64,000 bases of DNA, from the NCBI GenBank assembly GCA_028343435.1, contig JAOLYM010000002.1, positions 1-64,000 of the forward strand, read 5' to 3'. The notes beneath the pieces were generated by a model. The model was not told where the DNA came from, ran no database searches, and was given only the letters and a program-made list of their open reading frames with translations. The translations under genes were made by a program, and so were the position numbers. Positions 43,285-52,476 of the stretch are shown here, piece after piece; the first letter of the stretch is position 1; every line of letters begins with the position of its first letter. The stretch comes from Candidatus Nitrosopelagicus sp. Its GTDB lineage: Archaea; Thermoproteota; Nitrososphaeria; Nitrososphaerales; Nitrosopumilaceae.

Positions 43285-44403
43285 TCAGTGTTCAATTTCT
43301 AAGGAGTCTAATATGGTATGAACATTATTTGGTCCCAACTTAATCTTGATAGTTTTCTTTGTTATCTTTTCATTTTTGATTGGTTTTGTTTTAGATTTTG
43401 TAAAGTTAATTTTGAGAAATTTTTCAATTTTTGAAATGTATTTTTCCATTCCAATCTCTTTTGCATTTTTCATGATTTCTGAATCAATTCCAGACAATGG
43501 AATGTGTGGTATTATGCCTGCACTAAAAATTCTCTTTTGTAATGTTTCAACATATTTTGATGGATAGATTAACGGTGAAGTTGCAAGTGATATGTGAGAA
43601 ATTCTCTTTTCTTTTGCAGATTTAATTAGAATATTTGTGATGAGGGTATTTTTTGATAATACACCTTCGGAATTTTTACCAAATTTTGATATTTTATGAA
43701 ATTCCAGTTCTATTTCTGTTCTTAACATTCTAGGAAGTATTTTATCTATGATTTTCACTAAATGTATTACATCTTCACGTGTTTCATAACAAATCAAAAG
43801 TTTTACTTCAAATCCTTGTTTGATTGTCTCAAGACAATTGACTGCTGAAAATTCATCTGTTACACAACAAATTGATTTCTGCAATTGAGAATTATTTACA
43901 GTTCCACCTAATCCTTCATCTACAAAAATACAAACATACGCATTTGATTTTGTAACATAAATTTGTAATAATTTATCATGTTTTAATTCTGTACCAGGTT
44001 TAGCAGAAATTTTTTGATTTTTTTCTATTAATGTTGATGTTGCAGCTAACTCTAAATCTTTTATAACAAATCCTTTTGCATATCCATCTGCTTTAACATA
44101 AAATTTTTCACCTTTCAAAAGAAGATTAGAGCCAATTTCACCAACTTGTGATACAATTACTTTAAAATCATTCTTAATTTTTTTTGCAATTACAATTTGT
44201 TTCACACCAAATAATAATCCAATTGCACTTGATACGAAGACTGGGTCATCTGCCTGAACACAAATTAAAAAATCATCTTTTACAATTTTTCCAAATTTTA
44301 AATTTTTTATCTTTAAAATTATTTTAATATTTTCTATAAGTTGATTAATTTTGTTTTCAGCAAATAATGATGGATAAACAACCACTAGAGTATCTTCTGT
44401 CAT
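43285..44403 (-). CDS. ThiI-like THUMP protein without PP-loop
   Basis: 372 residues. Order as in ThiI: N-terminal ferredoxin-like part, THUMP domain (about 75-165, with KFYVKADGYAKGFVIKDLELAATSTL and LQIYVTKSNAYVCIF), then an adenine-hydrolase-like Rossmann domain (about 175-320). ThiI needs an SGG-x-DS PP-loop at the start of that domain; here the equivalent stretch reads ICCVTDEFSAVNCLETIKQG, so ATP adenylation is probably lost. A Lys-rich tail follows. The gene lies head to head with cysH. It may bind tRNA or act in sulfur transfer without catalysis. Confidence 0.65.
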   Translation of the reverse strand: MTEDTLVVVYPSLFAENKINQLIENIKIILKIKNLKFGKIVKDDFLICVQADDPVFVSSAIGLLFGVKQIVIAKKIKNDFKVIVSQVGEIGSNLLLKGEKFYVKADGYAKGFVIKDLELAATSTLIEKNQKISAKPGTELKHDKLLQIYVTKSNAYVCIFVDEGLGGTVNNSQLQKSICCVTDEFSAVNCLETIKQGFEVKLLICYETREDVIHLVKIIDKILPRMLRTEIELEFHKISKFGKNSEGVLSKNTLITNILIKSAKEKRISHISLATSPLIYPSKYVETLQKRIFSAGIIPHIPLSGIDSEIMKNAKEIGMEKYISKIEKFLKINFTKSKTKPIKNEKITKKTIKIKLGPNNVHTILDSLEIEH

Positions 44404-44470
44404 CTAATTTGTTATTTCTAAGGAGTTTATATTTTACAATATCTCTTAACTTGAGCTAATTTTGATATAA

Positions 44471-44477
44471 TTATAAT
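44471..44477 (+). promoter_or_regulatory. TATA box of cysH
   Basis: TTATAAT about 26 bp before the cysH ATG at 44500, consistent with a leaderless message. Confidence 0.5.
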
Positions 44478-44479
44478 AG

Positions 44480-44495
44480 TTGATTATGTAATCAA
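44480..44495. promoter_or_regulatory. inverted repeat between TATA and cysH start
   Basis: TTGATTA-TG-TAATCAA, a perfect 7-bp inverted repeat with a 2-bp spacer, lying between the TATA box and the start. A repressor bound here would block initiation. Confidence 0.45.
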
Positions 44496-44499
44496 ACCT

Positions 44500-45219
44500 A
44501 TGGGAAAATTTAGTCAACAGGAATTAGATGATGTAAACAATACTTTGTCTACACCTGAGGATTGTTTGAAATGGGCATTTGACAATCTACATCCAAAATT
44601 AGCAAAAGCATCTAGTTTTGGTGCAGAAGATGCAGCAATTGTTGATATGATGTTCAAAATTAATTCGAATTCTAGATTGTTTACACTTGAAACAGGAAGA
44701 TTACCTCAAGAAACTTTTGATGTAATGGATGCGGTCGAAAAACAGTATAACACAAAAATTGAAAAATTATATCCTGATCAAAACGAAGTTGAAAAAATGG
44801 TAAAAGAAAAGGGTCTAAACTGTTTCTATGACAGTATTGATAATAGAAAACTCTGTTGTGGCATAAGAAAAGTTCATCCTATGAATAAAATGCTTGCAAC
44901 ACTTGATGGTTGGATTACTGGTCTTAGAAATGATCAAAACCAAAATCGTTCTGATGCTAAAATGCTTGAAATTGATAAAATGCATGGAGATATTGTAAAA
45001 GTTAATCCACTTGTTAACTGGACTTATGATCAAACATGGGATTATGTAAAATCAAATAATTGTCCTTACAACAAATTACTTGATCAAGGTTATCCTAGTA
45101 TTGGTTGTGAGCCATGTACTAGACCAATTAAGATCGGTGAAGACATAAGGGCTGGTCGTTGGTGGTGGGAAAACGACACAAACAAAGAATGTGGCCTTCA
45201 CATGAATCACGACAATTAA
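44500..45219 (+). CDS. cysH: adenylylsulfate/phosphoadenylylsulfate reductase
   Basis: 239 residues. ASSFGAEDAAIVDMM (PP-loop-like), TLETGRLPQETFD, LCCGIRKVHP and GCEPCTRPI. The Cys-Cys plus Cys-x2-Cys set marks the 4Fe-4S, APS-reducing type. ECGLH at the C-terminus carries the catalytic Cys. Produces sulfite for cysteine synthesis. sat follows 25 bp downstream, giving a two-gene sulfate-activation operon. Confidence 0.92.
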   Translation: MGKFSQQELDDVNNTLSTPEDCLKWAFDNLHPKLAKASSFGAEDAAIVDMMFKINSNSRLFTLETGRLPQETFDVMDAVEKQYNTKIEKLYPDQNEVEKMVKEKGLNCFYDSIDNRKLCCGIRKVHPMNKMLATLDGWITGLRNDQNQNRSDAKMLEIDKMHGDIVKVNPLVNWTYDQTWDYVKSNNCPYNKLLDQGYPSIGCEPCTRPIKIGEDIRAGRWWWENDTNKECGLHMNHDN

Positions 45220-45244
45220 ATTAATCATACAAAACTGATTCATA

Positions 45245-46372
45245 TTGATTAATGCACACGGTGGAAAATTAGTAAATCGAGTTAAAGATGTTGATCCATC
45301 TGGACTTATTTCAATTGATATCTCTGCAGATTTAGCCAATGATGTAGAAAATATCGCAGATGGAATATTTTCACCACTGGAAGGATTTCTTAATCAACAA
45401 GATTTTGAATCTGTTATTTCAAAAGGAAGATTAGCAAATGGTATGGCATGGACTATGCCAACTGTTTTGGATGTTGATGATGACACTGGTAAAAAAATGA
45501 AAGATGCAGGTGATGTATTACTTAAAAATCCAGACGGAATAGGAATTGCAATTTTACATGTAGAAGATGTATACTCTTATGATAAACAAGCTACTATGAA
45601 TGGAGTTTATGGAACAAACGATGAATCTCATCCAGGTGTTGCAAAAACTAATTCAATGAAAGATTTTCTTGTGGGTGGAAAAATTGATTATATTCAAAGA
45701 CAAAATAAAACTGAAATTCGAAAACATAGAATGACTCCAACACAAACAAGAGAGTTATTTGAAAAAATAGGATGGAAAACAATAGTCGCATTTCAAACTC
45801 GAAATCCTCCACATGTTGCACATGAAATGTTACAAAAAACCGCAATAACAACACGTGATGGTGTTTTTGTAAATCCACTCATTGGAAAGAAAAAATCTGG
45901 TGATTTTAAAGATGAAATTATTGTAAAAGCATATGAAACAATGATTGAAAAATACTATCCAGAAAACAAATGTCAATTAGCAACGCTACATACAGAAATG
46001 AAATATGCAGGTCCTAGAGAAGCAATTCACCATGCAATCATGCGTCAAAATTATGGATGTACACACATCATTATAGGACGAGATCATGCTGGAGTTGGAA
46101 AATTCTACGATCCATTTGCAGCACACAAAATATTTGATGATTATCCTGAACTTGAGATAGAACCAATCTTTTTCCCAGCATTCTTTTACTGTAAAAAATG
46201 TCTTACATTTACAAATCCAAATGTTTGTCCATGTGCTCCAGAATATAGAGAACAAATTTCTGGTACGAAAATGAGAGAGATGATTAACAATGGTGAATCT
46301 CCATCAGAATTCATCTTAAGACCTGAAGTTGCTAAAGTAATCATTGATTATGATAAACCATTTGTTGAGTAG
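45245..46372 (+). CDS. sat: sulfate adenylyltransferase
   Basis: 375 residues. [11 protein letters not shown] at the N-terminus, [16 protein letters not shown] (the sulfate and ATP site with Q-x-R-N-P), [21 protein letters not shown], and the zinc cysteines [15 protein letters not shown]. Forms APS from sulfate and ATP. TTG start at 45245 is required, since no in-frame ATG precedes the family N-terminus. Confidence 0.94.
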   Translation: MINAHGGKLVNRVKDVDPSGLISIDISADLANDVENIADGIFSPLEGFLNQQDFESVISKGRLANGMAWTMPTVLDVDDDTGKKMKDAGDVLLKNPDGIGIAILHVEDVYSYDKQATMNGVYGTNDESHPGVAKTNSMKDFLVGGKIDYIQRQNKTEIRKHRMTPTQTRELFEKIGWKTIVAFQTRNPPHVAHEMLQKTAITTRDGVFVNPLIGKKKSGDFKDEIIVKAYETMIEKYYPENKCQLATLHTEMKYAGPREAIHHAIMRQNYGCTHIIIGRDHAGVGKFYDPFAAHKIFDDYPELEIEPIFFPAFFYCKKCLTFTNPNVCPCAPEYREQISGTKMREMINNGESPSEFILRPEVAKVIIDYDKPFVE

Positions 46373-46402
46373 CTTTTTATCAAGATCTGGAAAATTTAGA
46401 AT

Positions 46403-47074
46403 ATGAAATATAAAATTTCTATAATCTTTTTTGCATCTTTAATGGTCTTTCCTGCATTTGGACAATGGGAAACACCAAATGAATCACTTTCTGTTGCAAA
46501 ATTTGATATTAATTGGGATGAGTTCAATTTGCCTGCACGAGATGCAGAAATAATTCCACTTGATGAACTTCATCATACAACGTGGCAAGTAAATTTACAA
46601 AATGAATTACTCTATGGTAATCCTGATGGTGTTGCAGTAGTAAGATTGTATGATGCAAATATTGAAGATAAATTCATAGAAATAGGAATGGGTGCAATTC
46701 CTGATAGACCATTTTGGGTTGCAATTAAACTTCCTGAGGAAGGATATGTGGTTGTTCATGATAAACTTGACAGAGGTTGGCCTGGAACTGGAAAGGTTAT
46801 CTTAGCATATGCTGATACCGCTGGATTGACAATCAACAATGGAGAGCGAATTGTAATTACAAATCTAGATGTGGAGGGATTTGCAATAAACTCATACTCT
46901 GTTTGGGGCCTTAAAGGTTCACAGGATCCACCTGCTACTGTTGCAGGATTTCTAAATTTTGAAGTTCTTTCTGGTGATCCAAAAGAAGGCCCATTACACA
47001 TGTTTCCGTTTTATGTAGTTGGGTGTCTAGGTATTATAGTAGCATTCTTACTCTTCACTAAGAAGCGGAATTAG
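46403..47074 (+). CDS. signal-peptide protein with C-terminal membrane anchor
   Basis: 223 residues. Signal peptide KYKISIIFFASLMVFPAFG (cut near residue 20), a beta-rich external domain without cysteines except one near the end, and a C-terminal helix (MFPFYVVGCLGIIVAFLLF) before TKKRN, as in membrane-anchored surface proteins. Function unknown. Converges on nth with a 17-bp overlap. Confidence 0.65.
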   Translation: MKYKISIIFFASLMVFPAFGQWETPNESLSVAKFDINWDEFNLPARDAEIIPLDELHHTTWQVNLQNELLYGNPDGVAVVRLYDANIEDKFIEIGMGAIPDRPFWVAIKLPEEGYVVVHDKLDRGWPGTGKVILAYADTAGLTINNGERIVITNLDVEGFAINSYSVWGLKGSQDPPATVAGFLNFEVLSGDPKEGPLHMFPFYVVGCLGIIVAFLLFTKKRN

Positions 47075-47711
47075 TTTTATAATATTCACACCCATTTCTT
47101 ATTTTACAAACTTCACACATTGGCGAAATTGGTTTGCAAATATTTTGACCATACATTACAAATGTATCATTTACATCAAGCCAATATTTTTTTGGAACTT
47201 TTTCCATTAATGCAAACTCTGTTTCTTCAGGAGTTTTTGTTTTGACTAGTCCAATTCTATTTGAAATTCTATGAACATGAATGTCTACTGGGATTGCAGG
47301 AATTTCATATGCATAAACTAGTACACAGTTTGCTGTTTTTCTTCCTACTCCTGGTAATTCAACTAGTTTTTCTAAATTATCCGGAACTTTTCCTTTGTAT
47401 TTTGAATCAATAATTTTTGCAACCTCGATAATACGTTCTGCCTTTACATGATAGAACCCTATTGATTTAATAATTTTCTCTACATCCTTTAGTTTAGCTT
47501 TTGATAATTGTCTTGCATTTTTGTATACTTTGAATAAATCTTTGACAATTCTTGTAGTTGATTCATCTTTTGTTCTTGCAGATAAGATTGTTCCAATCAA
47601 AATACTAAATGGACCATGATCTTCAGCATCATGTAGATCTCTTAATGCAGTAATTCTTGGAGTTTTTACTGAATTCATTGTTTTGTGCATTCCATTAAGA
47701 ATTTTTTTCAT
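47058..47711 (-). CDS. nth: endonuclease III
   Basis: 217 residues. HhH motif LPGVGRKTANCVLV with the catalytic Lys, then AIPVDIHVHRISNRIGL with the catalytic Asp. The C-terminal 4Fe-4S site is C-x6-C-x2-C-x5-C (CKPISPMCEVCKIRNGC). Removes oxidised pyrimidines. Divergent from the aconitase X operon. Confidence 0.94.
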   Translation of the reverse strand: MKKILNGMHKTMNSVKTPRITALRDLHDAEDHGPFSILIGTILSARTKDESTTRIVKDLFKVYKNARQLSKAKLKDVEKIIKSIGFYHVKAERIIEVAKIIDSKYKGKVPDNLEKLVELPGVGRKTANCVLVYAYEIPAIPVDIHVHRISNRIGLVKTKTPEETEFALMEKVPKKYWLDVNDTFVMYGQNICKPISPMCEVCKIRNGCEYYKTNSAS

Positions 47712-47762
47712 ACGTGGTTGTTACAATACAAGTCTTATATCTGTAAAACCTTTGTAATGATT

Positions 47763-48926
47763 ATGGAGTTAACCTCTGAAGAAAAAGCTACATTAAATGG
47801 TGAACATGGTGATACATTACAAACTGCATATCGAATTCTAGTTGCTACAGGTGAGGCAACCAATGCAGAAAAACTCATTCCTATAACATGGGCACATCTT
47901 TCAGGTGTTAATTATAATACAATTGGTGATGCTGGCGAACAATTTCTTCGAGAATTAAGTAAAGATGCTCGTGTCAAGGTAAAAGCAACTGTGAATCCAA
48001 TGGGAATTGATTTTGATCACATCTCTGAATTTAATCACATTGATGATGAATTTATCAAAAAACAGGCAAGCATTCGTGATTCTTACATTAGGATGGGTGT
48101 AGAACCGACATTTTCATGTACGCCATATGATATTTTTGATTTACCGGAAAAAAACACTCAGGTTTCATTTGCTGAAAGTAATGCTGCAATCTTTGCAAAC
48201 TCACTTGGTGGTCTAAAAACAAACAAAGAAAGTGCATTTAGTGCATTAGCAAGCGCAATTACTGGAAAATCTCCATATTCTGATTTACGAAAAGACGACA
48301 TATCAACTCCAATGACGATACGAATGAAAATGGATAATCCAAGTGAACTAGATTTCGGAATGCTTGGATTTTTTGCAGGAAAAGTTGGTGATACATCTGT
48401 TAACATATCAGGAGTCTCACAACCAAACCGACGTAGTTGTAAAGCCTTGTGTGGAGGAATGGGAACTTCAGGTACATGCGCTAAATTCCAATTTGTTGAT
48501 ACTGAAGATACAACATCTGAGAAGGTTGATTTTGGAAAAGAAGAGATGAATGAAGTCTTTGATGAATTAAACACTGCAGAAAAAGGTGATATTATCACTC
48601 TTGGAAGTCCTCAACTAGGATTAGAAGAGTTATCTGATTTATCAAAAATGCTAAAAGGAAAATCATTTGAAAAGCGTTGCATGATATTTTGTTCAAGAGC
48701 TGTCCAAGAACAAGCACGTGCTCTTGATTACATTAATGAAATTGAAAGAGCAGGTGGAGAAATTTTATCTGATTGTTGTACATGTCTTACACCATTAATT
48801 GATACTAATGAAACTGATGCAATTACTACTAATTCTATTAAAGGTGCGTACTATTTGAAAAATTCTACAGGTGTAGATGTAAACCTAAAATCACTTGCAA
48901 AAATTATTGAGGATGAAACAAAATGA
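47763..48926 (+). CDS. aconitase X large subunit (phosphomevalonate dehydratase)
   Basis: 387 residues from the ATG at 47763, about 26 bp after a TATA-like CTTATAT; ATG 47757 and a longer frame to 47685 are alternatives. MELTSEEKATLNGEHG is the family's typical start. FSCTPYDIF, FAESNAAIFANSLGG, CKALCGGMGTSGTC and LSDCCTCL provide the Fe-S and substrate residues of DUF521/aconitase X. In archaea this dehydrates mevalonate 5-phosphate in the modified mevalonate pathway. The small subunit follows with a 4-bp overlap. Confidence 0.88.
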   Translation: MELTSEEKATLNGEHGDTLQTAYRILVATGEATNAEKLIPITWAHLSGVNYNTIGDAGEQFLRELSKDARVKVKATVNPMGIDFDHISEFNHIDDEFIKKQASIRDSYIRMGVEPTFSCTPYDIFDLPEKNTQVSFAESNAAIFANSLGGLKTNKESAFSALASAITGKSPYSDLRKDDISTPMTIRMKMDNPSELDFGMLGFFAGKVGDTSVNISGVSQPNRRSCKALCGGMGTSGTCAKFQFVDTEDTTSEKVDFGKEEMNEVFDELNTAEKGDIITLGSPQLGLEELSDLSKMLKGKSFEKRCMIFCSRAVQEQARALDYINEIERAGGEILSDCCTCLTPLIDTNETDAITTNSIKGAYYLKNSTGVDVNLKSLAKIIEDETK

Positions 48927-49306
48927 GTAAAATAATTGTTCAAGGAACGGCACAGGGAACAGTTCTAAAAACTAGTAGTCCAATTAATTTTCTTGGTGCT
49001 GTTGATAAAAAAACAGGTACAATTCGTGATCAAAAATATGATATTTTTGAAAAATCAATCAAAGATACCATACTAGTATTTCCACATGGTATTGGAAGTA
49101 GTGTAGGCGCATACACCATTTATTCATTAAAATCTAACAATTCTGCACCTGTTGCAATGATATGTACAAAAGCAGATCTAACTGTTGCATCAGGTTGTGC
49201 ACTTGCAAACATTCCAATGATTGTAGTATCTAATGACGAATTTAATTCTATACAAGATGGTAATAAAATTACGGTTGACACAAAATCTGCAAATGTTTTT
49301 AATTAA
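48923..49306 (+). CDS. aconitase X small (swivel) subunit
   Basis: 127 residues, DUF126 swivel domain: GTAQGTVLKTSSPINFLGAVDKKTG at the start and ILVFPHGIGSSVGAYTIYSL in the middle, with LASG-type SGCALANIPMI near the end. Works with the large subunit. Overlaps the convergent NFACT gene by 4 bp. Confidence 0.87.
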   Translation: MSKIIVQGTAQGTVLKTSSPINFLGAVDKKTGTIRDQKYDIFEKSIKDTILVFPHGIGSSVGAYTIYSLKSNNSAPVAMICTKADLTVASGCALANIPMIVVSNDEFNSIQDGNKITVDTKSANVFN

Positions 49307-51231
49307 TTAGTTTCTGTAACTTTACTTGAACCAGTTTCTGTAACTTTACTTGAACCAGTTGGTAGTGCTCTAACATAATCATCAATTAAAAATATTTTTT
49401 TAAATCCTTCATCTGTTTTATCAAATTCTGCTCTAATCTTTTTTGAAACATCTGACATTGTTGAGCCACCAGGTTCGATTACTGCATAACACAAACATTT
49501 TTTCTTAATTGGTTCTGGTGGTCCGCAAACCAGCAAATAATCTTCATCTTCTTTAAAAATTCCAACTGCAAGTTTTAGTGATGAAACTTTGATAAAATTT
49601 CTTGTACCATTAATCATGAATGAGCCTTTAGCCATTGATTGTCCTGTCGGTGCACCTTTTTTCACTTGATCTGGATTAACCCAAAAACTACTCATTCCAT
49701 ATGCAGATATTTGCCATGCACGACTAAAACAAACTGTTGCATGTGCAACTTCTTCCAAACTTAATGGTAGTAATTCCTCATCTTCTGCTTTTAGCAAAAA
49801 GAACGGTGAACCATGAACTTCTGCATGAAAGACCTTATCGTTTTTTTCTAAATATTTTCTAATTATTGCACTATTTGATGAGCTGTCTCTTCCTCCAACT
49901 GCTAAAACTCCGTCTGATGTGAAAAACCATCTGTATCTCTCATACCAACTTTTCTTTCTTATTTCTTTGAATCCAACAGAACCTTTTGCAATCTCTCCTT
50001 TTTCAATTGTTTTTTCTAATTTCTCTTCTGTTTTCTTCATTAATTTTTCAATTGATTTGACCGCACCTTTTTGTTTCTTTGACTCGTCAAATAATTTTGA
50101 AGCAATTGTTGGAAGAGATGAGTCAGGGTCCACTCTTATTTTTGATTCATTAATTTTCATGTATGAAATTCCTTTCTCACGAATTATTTCTGCATTTTTT
50201 TCTTTTAGTGAACTGGTGATACTTTCATCTCTAACGTTATGTTGACCTTGAGATGTCATTGTAAAAAGTAAATTTGCTACATCTGCTATTGCTTTCGATT
50301 TTTCTATTACTACATTAATTGCATTTTTTTGTTCAGCTAATGTTGTTTCTAATGATTCTATTTTTTTGTCAGAAGGACTACTGAATAATGATTTTCCTTT
50401 TTCTAAAATTTCTTCAGTGAATACTATGTCTAATCCTTCATTGAAACTATTTACTTTCTTTGCATTCAAGTTATCATCTGAAAATCTTATTGGATATGCA
50501 TCATGTACATTATCTTCAATTATTACAGATGGATCATGTGGACCTTTTGTTACTTTAGAAAGAGTTGACGTAATAATTTCAAACAGTGCTTCAAATTCTT
50601 CATCTGTTATTTCATTACTTGGTTTTTTAGAATCAATTCCTGATAATCTAATTATTTCTTCAACATATTTTTTTGGTAAACCTAATCCTCTACCTATAGT
50701 TTTTCCAATTCCACTAGAAGAAAATAACTCTCTAAATGATTCTTTTGTTAAATTTAAAATATCTAATCCATCTTCTGGAGGTGGAATGTAATCCAATCCT
50801 ACACGAAGTTGTCTATGTCTTACGTCAATTGAATGTAAAAGTGCTAGAATTTTTTTATCACCATTGCATAAAATAATATTTCCATCTCCAAAAAATTCTA
50901 CAATTAGAATAAACTCCTTTTCAAAATTTGTAAATGTAAAGTAAGCAATTCTTTCAGTACCAATTTGTTCAATTTTTGTTAGTTTTGCTCGTAAAAGATC
51001 GCTACGTAATCGCCTTAACATTTTATTTGGTTCAATTGTATCAATCTTCTTATCTGTAATCCACATTCCTATACTAGAAACCATTAACATGATGTCAGGT
51101 TTTGTTGTATGATGTAATTTGAATAAAAGACTATTTCGATTTATTCCCCAAATATTACTTGCATAGTATCCACTAGTCTTTTCTCCAATGTCATCTACCA
51201 GATATACTAATTCAATTCCCGCAAGAGTCAT
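49303..51231 (-). CDS. NFACT/Rqc2-like ribosome quality-control protein
   Basis: 642 residues. NFACT-N domain at the start (MTLAGIELVYLVDDIGEKTSGYYASNIWGINRNSLLFKLH), a helix-hairpin-helix region (LGLPKKYVEEIIRLSGI), a long coiled-coil (about 290-420) and the NFACT-R domain (KKSWYERYRWFFTSDGVLAVGGRDSSSNSAII...VFHAEVHGSPFFLLK). Archaeal homologues bind stalled 50S subunits and tRNA. The C-terminus carries a tandem duplication (GSSKVTET twice). Confidence 0.88.
   Translation of the reverse strand: MTLAGIELVYLVDDIGEKTSGYYASNIWGINRNSLLFKLHHTTKPDIMLMVSSIGMWITDKKIDTIEPNKMLRRLRSDLLRAKLTKIEQIGTERIAYFTFTNFEKEFILIVEFFGDGNIILCNGDKKILALLHSIDVRHRQLRVGLDYIPPPEDGLDILNLTKESFRELFSSSGIGKTIGRGLGLPKKYVEEIIRLSGIDSKKPSNEITDEEFEALFEIITSTLSKVTKGPHDPSVIIEDNVHDAYPIRFSDDNLNAKKVNSFNEGLDIVFTEEILEKGKSLFSSPSDKKIESLETTLAEQKNAINVVIEKSKAIADVANLLFTMTSQGQHNVRDESITSSLKEKNAEIIREKGISYMKINESKIRVDPDSSLPTIASKLFDESKKQKGAVKSIEKLMKKTEEKLEKTIEKGEIAKGSVGFKEIRKKSWYERYRWFFTSDGVLAVGGRDSSSNSAIIRKYLEKNDKVFHAEVHGSPFFLLKAEDEELLPLSLEEVAHATVCFSRAWQISAYGMSSFWVNPDQVKKGAPTGQSMAKGSFMINGTRNFIKVSSLKLAVGIFKEDEDYLLVCGPPEPIKKKCLCYAVIEPGGSTMSDVSKKIRAEFDKTDEGFKKIFLIDDYVRALPTGSSKVTETGSSKVTETN
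49309..49356. repeat. perfect 24-bp tandem duplication in the NFACT gene end
   Basis: Unit at 49309-49332 repeated without change at 49333-49356, both in frame, followed by a partial third copy (AGTTGG). It encodes the terminal GSSKVTET repeats. Identity at the DNA level suggests a recent slippage. Confidence 0.85.
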
Positions 51232-51275
51232 GGTATTGCAAATTTTTCTGGAAATTATACTCTTACTATTGCCTA

Positions 51276-51842
51276 GTGACTGCCAAAGATTTTAAACGAG
51301 GCATTTCTGAGTCAACTCAAGAAATTCAAATGGCAAAGTTCAAAAAAAAGAAATTTTCAGCAGATAAACCAGATCCTAAGGATGAAAATGACGATCTTCC
51401 TGAAATTGAAGCAACAGAAGATGAGAAAAAAGCAATTGCCGAAGCAACAGGATCTACTGATGAAATTGAATCTGAATCTAAACTTGATCCTAAACCTGAT
51501 CCTACCGAAGACCCAATGGATAAATCTGCAACAAAAAAACTTACAGATAGATTATTTTGGTTAAGAATTGCTGTTGCAATTGCTGGTGGTATTATAGCAA
51601 CATTTGCATTTGAAGATATTGCCGATGTTGAAGAAAAACGTTGGACATCAATTGTTTTTATGATTATGTTATTTATCGCAACTGCAATAATTGCCAAGTC
51701 TTGGAAAATTAGAATTGCAAATAGGAAAAAATATGTTACAACTGGAATAGGTAGTTTTGTATTCATGTACCTATTCATTTGGATATTTACTTACACAGTA
51801 GTTAATGCTACCACCAGTCAATCAACGATTCCTGGTCTATAA
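51276..51842 (+). CDS. acidic-linker membrane protein, unknown
   Basis: 188 residues from a GTG at 51276, or 170 from the ATG at 51330. The N-terminal about 95 residues are disordered and highly charged (SADKPDPKDENDDLPEIEATEDEKK). Three membrane helices follow (about 95-115, 125-142 and 155-178). Four bases separate a TATA-like ATTATAC from the usual distance, so the start is unsettled. It lies 8 bp before cbiT and may share its transcript. Confidence 0.55.
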   Translation: MTAKDFKRGISESTQEIQMAKFKKKKFSADKPDPKDENDDLPEIEATEDEKKAIAEATGSTDEIESESKLDPKPDPTEDPMDKSATKKLTDRLFWLRIAVAIAGGIIATFAFEDIADVEEKRWTSIVFMIMLFIATAIIAKSWKIRIANRKKYVTTGIGSFVFMYLFIWIFTYTVVNATTSQSTIPGL

Positions 51843-51849
51843 TTACAAA

Positions 51850-52440
51850 ATGTGGAAATCAAAAACGCCTGGAATTCCAGATGAAGAATTTGAAAGAACA
51901 GAGTCTGTACCAATTACTAAAGAAGAGATTCGTGCTATACAAATTAGTAAAGGTAGACTTTCTGTAGGACAAACTGTTTTAGATATTGGATGTGGTAGTG
52001 GCTCTGTAACAGTAGAAGCTGCAATTCAAGTTGAAGAATCAGGTAAAGTAATTGGTGTTGACATTGATCCTAATGCAATTGAATTAACAGAAAAAAATTT
52101 AAAAAAATTTGGAATCCTAAATTATACATTAATTGAAGGAAACGCTAAAGAAAAAATTTCAGAACTTCCTCAAGCAGATACTGTATTTATTGGTGGAACA
52201 GGTGGTGATACAAAAGATATAGTAGAATTATGTCAAAATAAAATCAAATCTGGTGGAAGAATTGTGATTGGTGTTATTCTAATTGAAACACTTTATGCTG
52301 TATTGAAAACAATTGAAAAATTAGACTTTGAATCAATTGATATCACACAAATTACAATTGGAAAGAGTCGAAAGACCAAAACAGGCACAATGATGCTTGC
52401 ACGAAACCCAGTTAATGTTATCTCTGCTACAAAAAAATAA
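51850..52440 (+). CDS. cbiT: cobalt-precorrin C15-methyltransferase/decarboxylase
   Basis: 196 residues from the ATG at 51850; a longer frame enters the membrane gene. VLDIGCGSGSVTVEAA is the SAM-binding loop, IGVDIDPNAIELTEKNL the acidic strand end, and VFIGGTGGDTKDIVELCQNKIKSGGRIVI the CbiT signature. First of three clustered cobalamin genes. Confidence 0.9.
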   Translation: MWKSKTPGIPDEEFERTESVPITKEEIRAIQISKGRLSVGQTVLDIGCGSGSVTVEAAIQVEESGKVIGVDIDPNAIELTEKNLKKFGILNYTLIEGNAKEKISELPQADTVFIGGTGGDTKDIVELCQNKIKSGGRIVIGVILIETLYAVLKTIEKLDFESIDITQITIGKSRKTKTGTMMLARNPVNVISATKK

Positions 52441-52476
52441 TCTAGCTTTTTAATTGGGAACAAAATCATCTTTCTT

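Noticed and set aside
45220..45253. Long inverted repeat ATTAATCA ... TGATTAAT before sat
   Set aside because: Arms are AT-rich, 18 bp apart and run into the coding start; could easily be chance. Kept only as a comment on the cysH operator.
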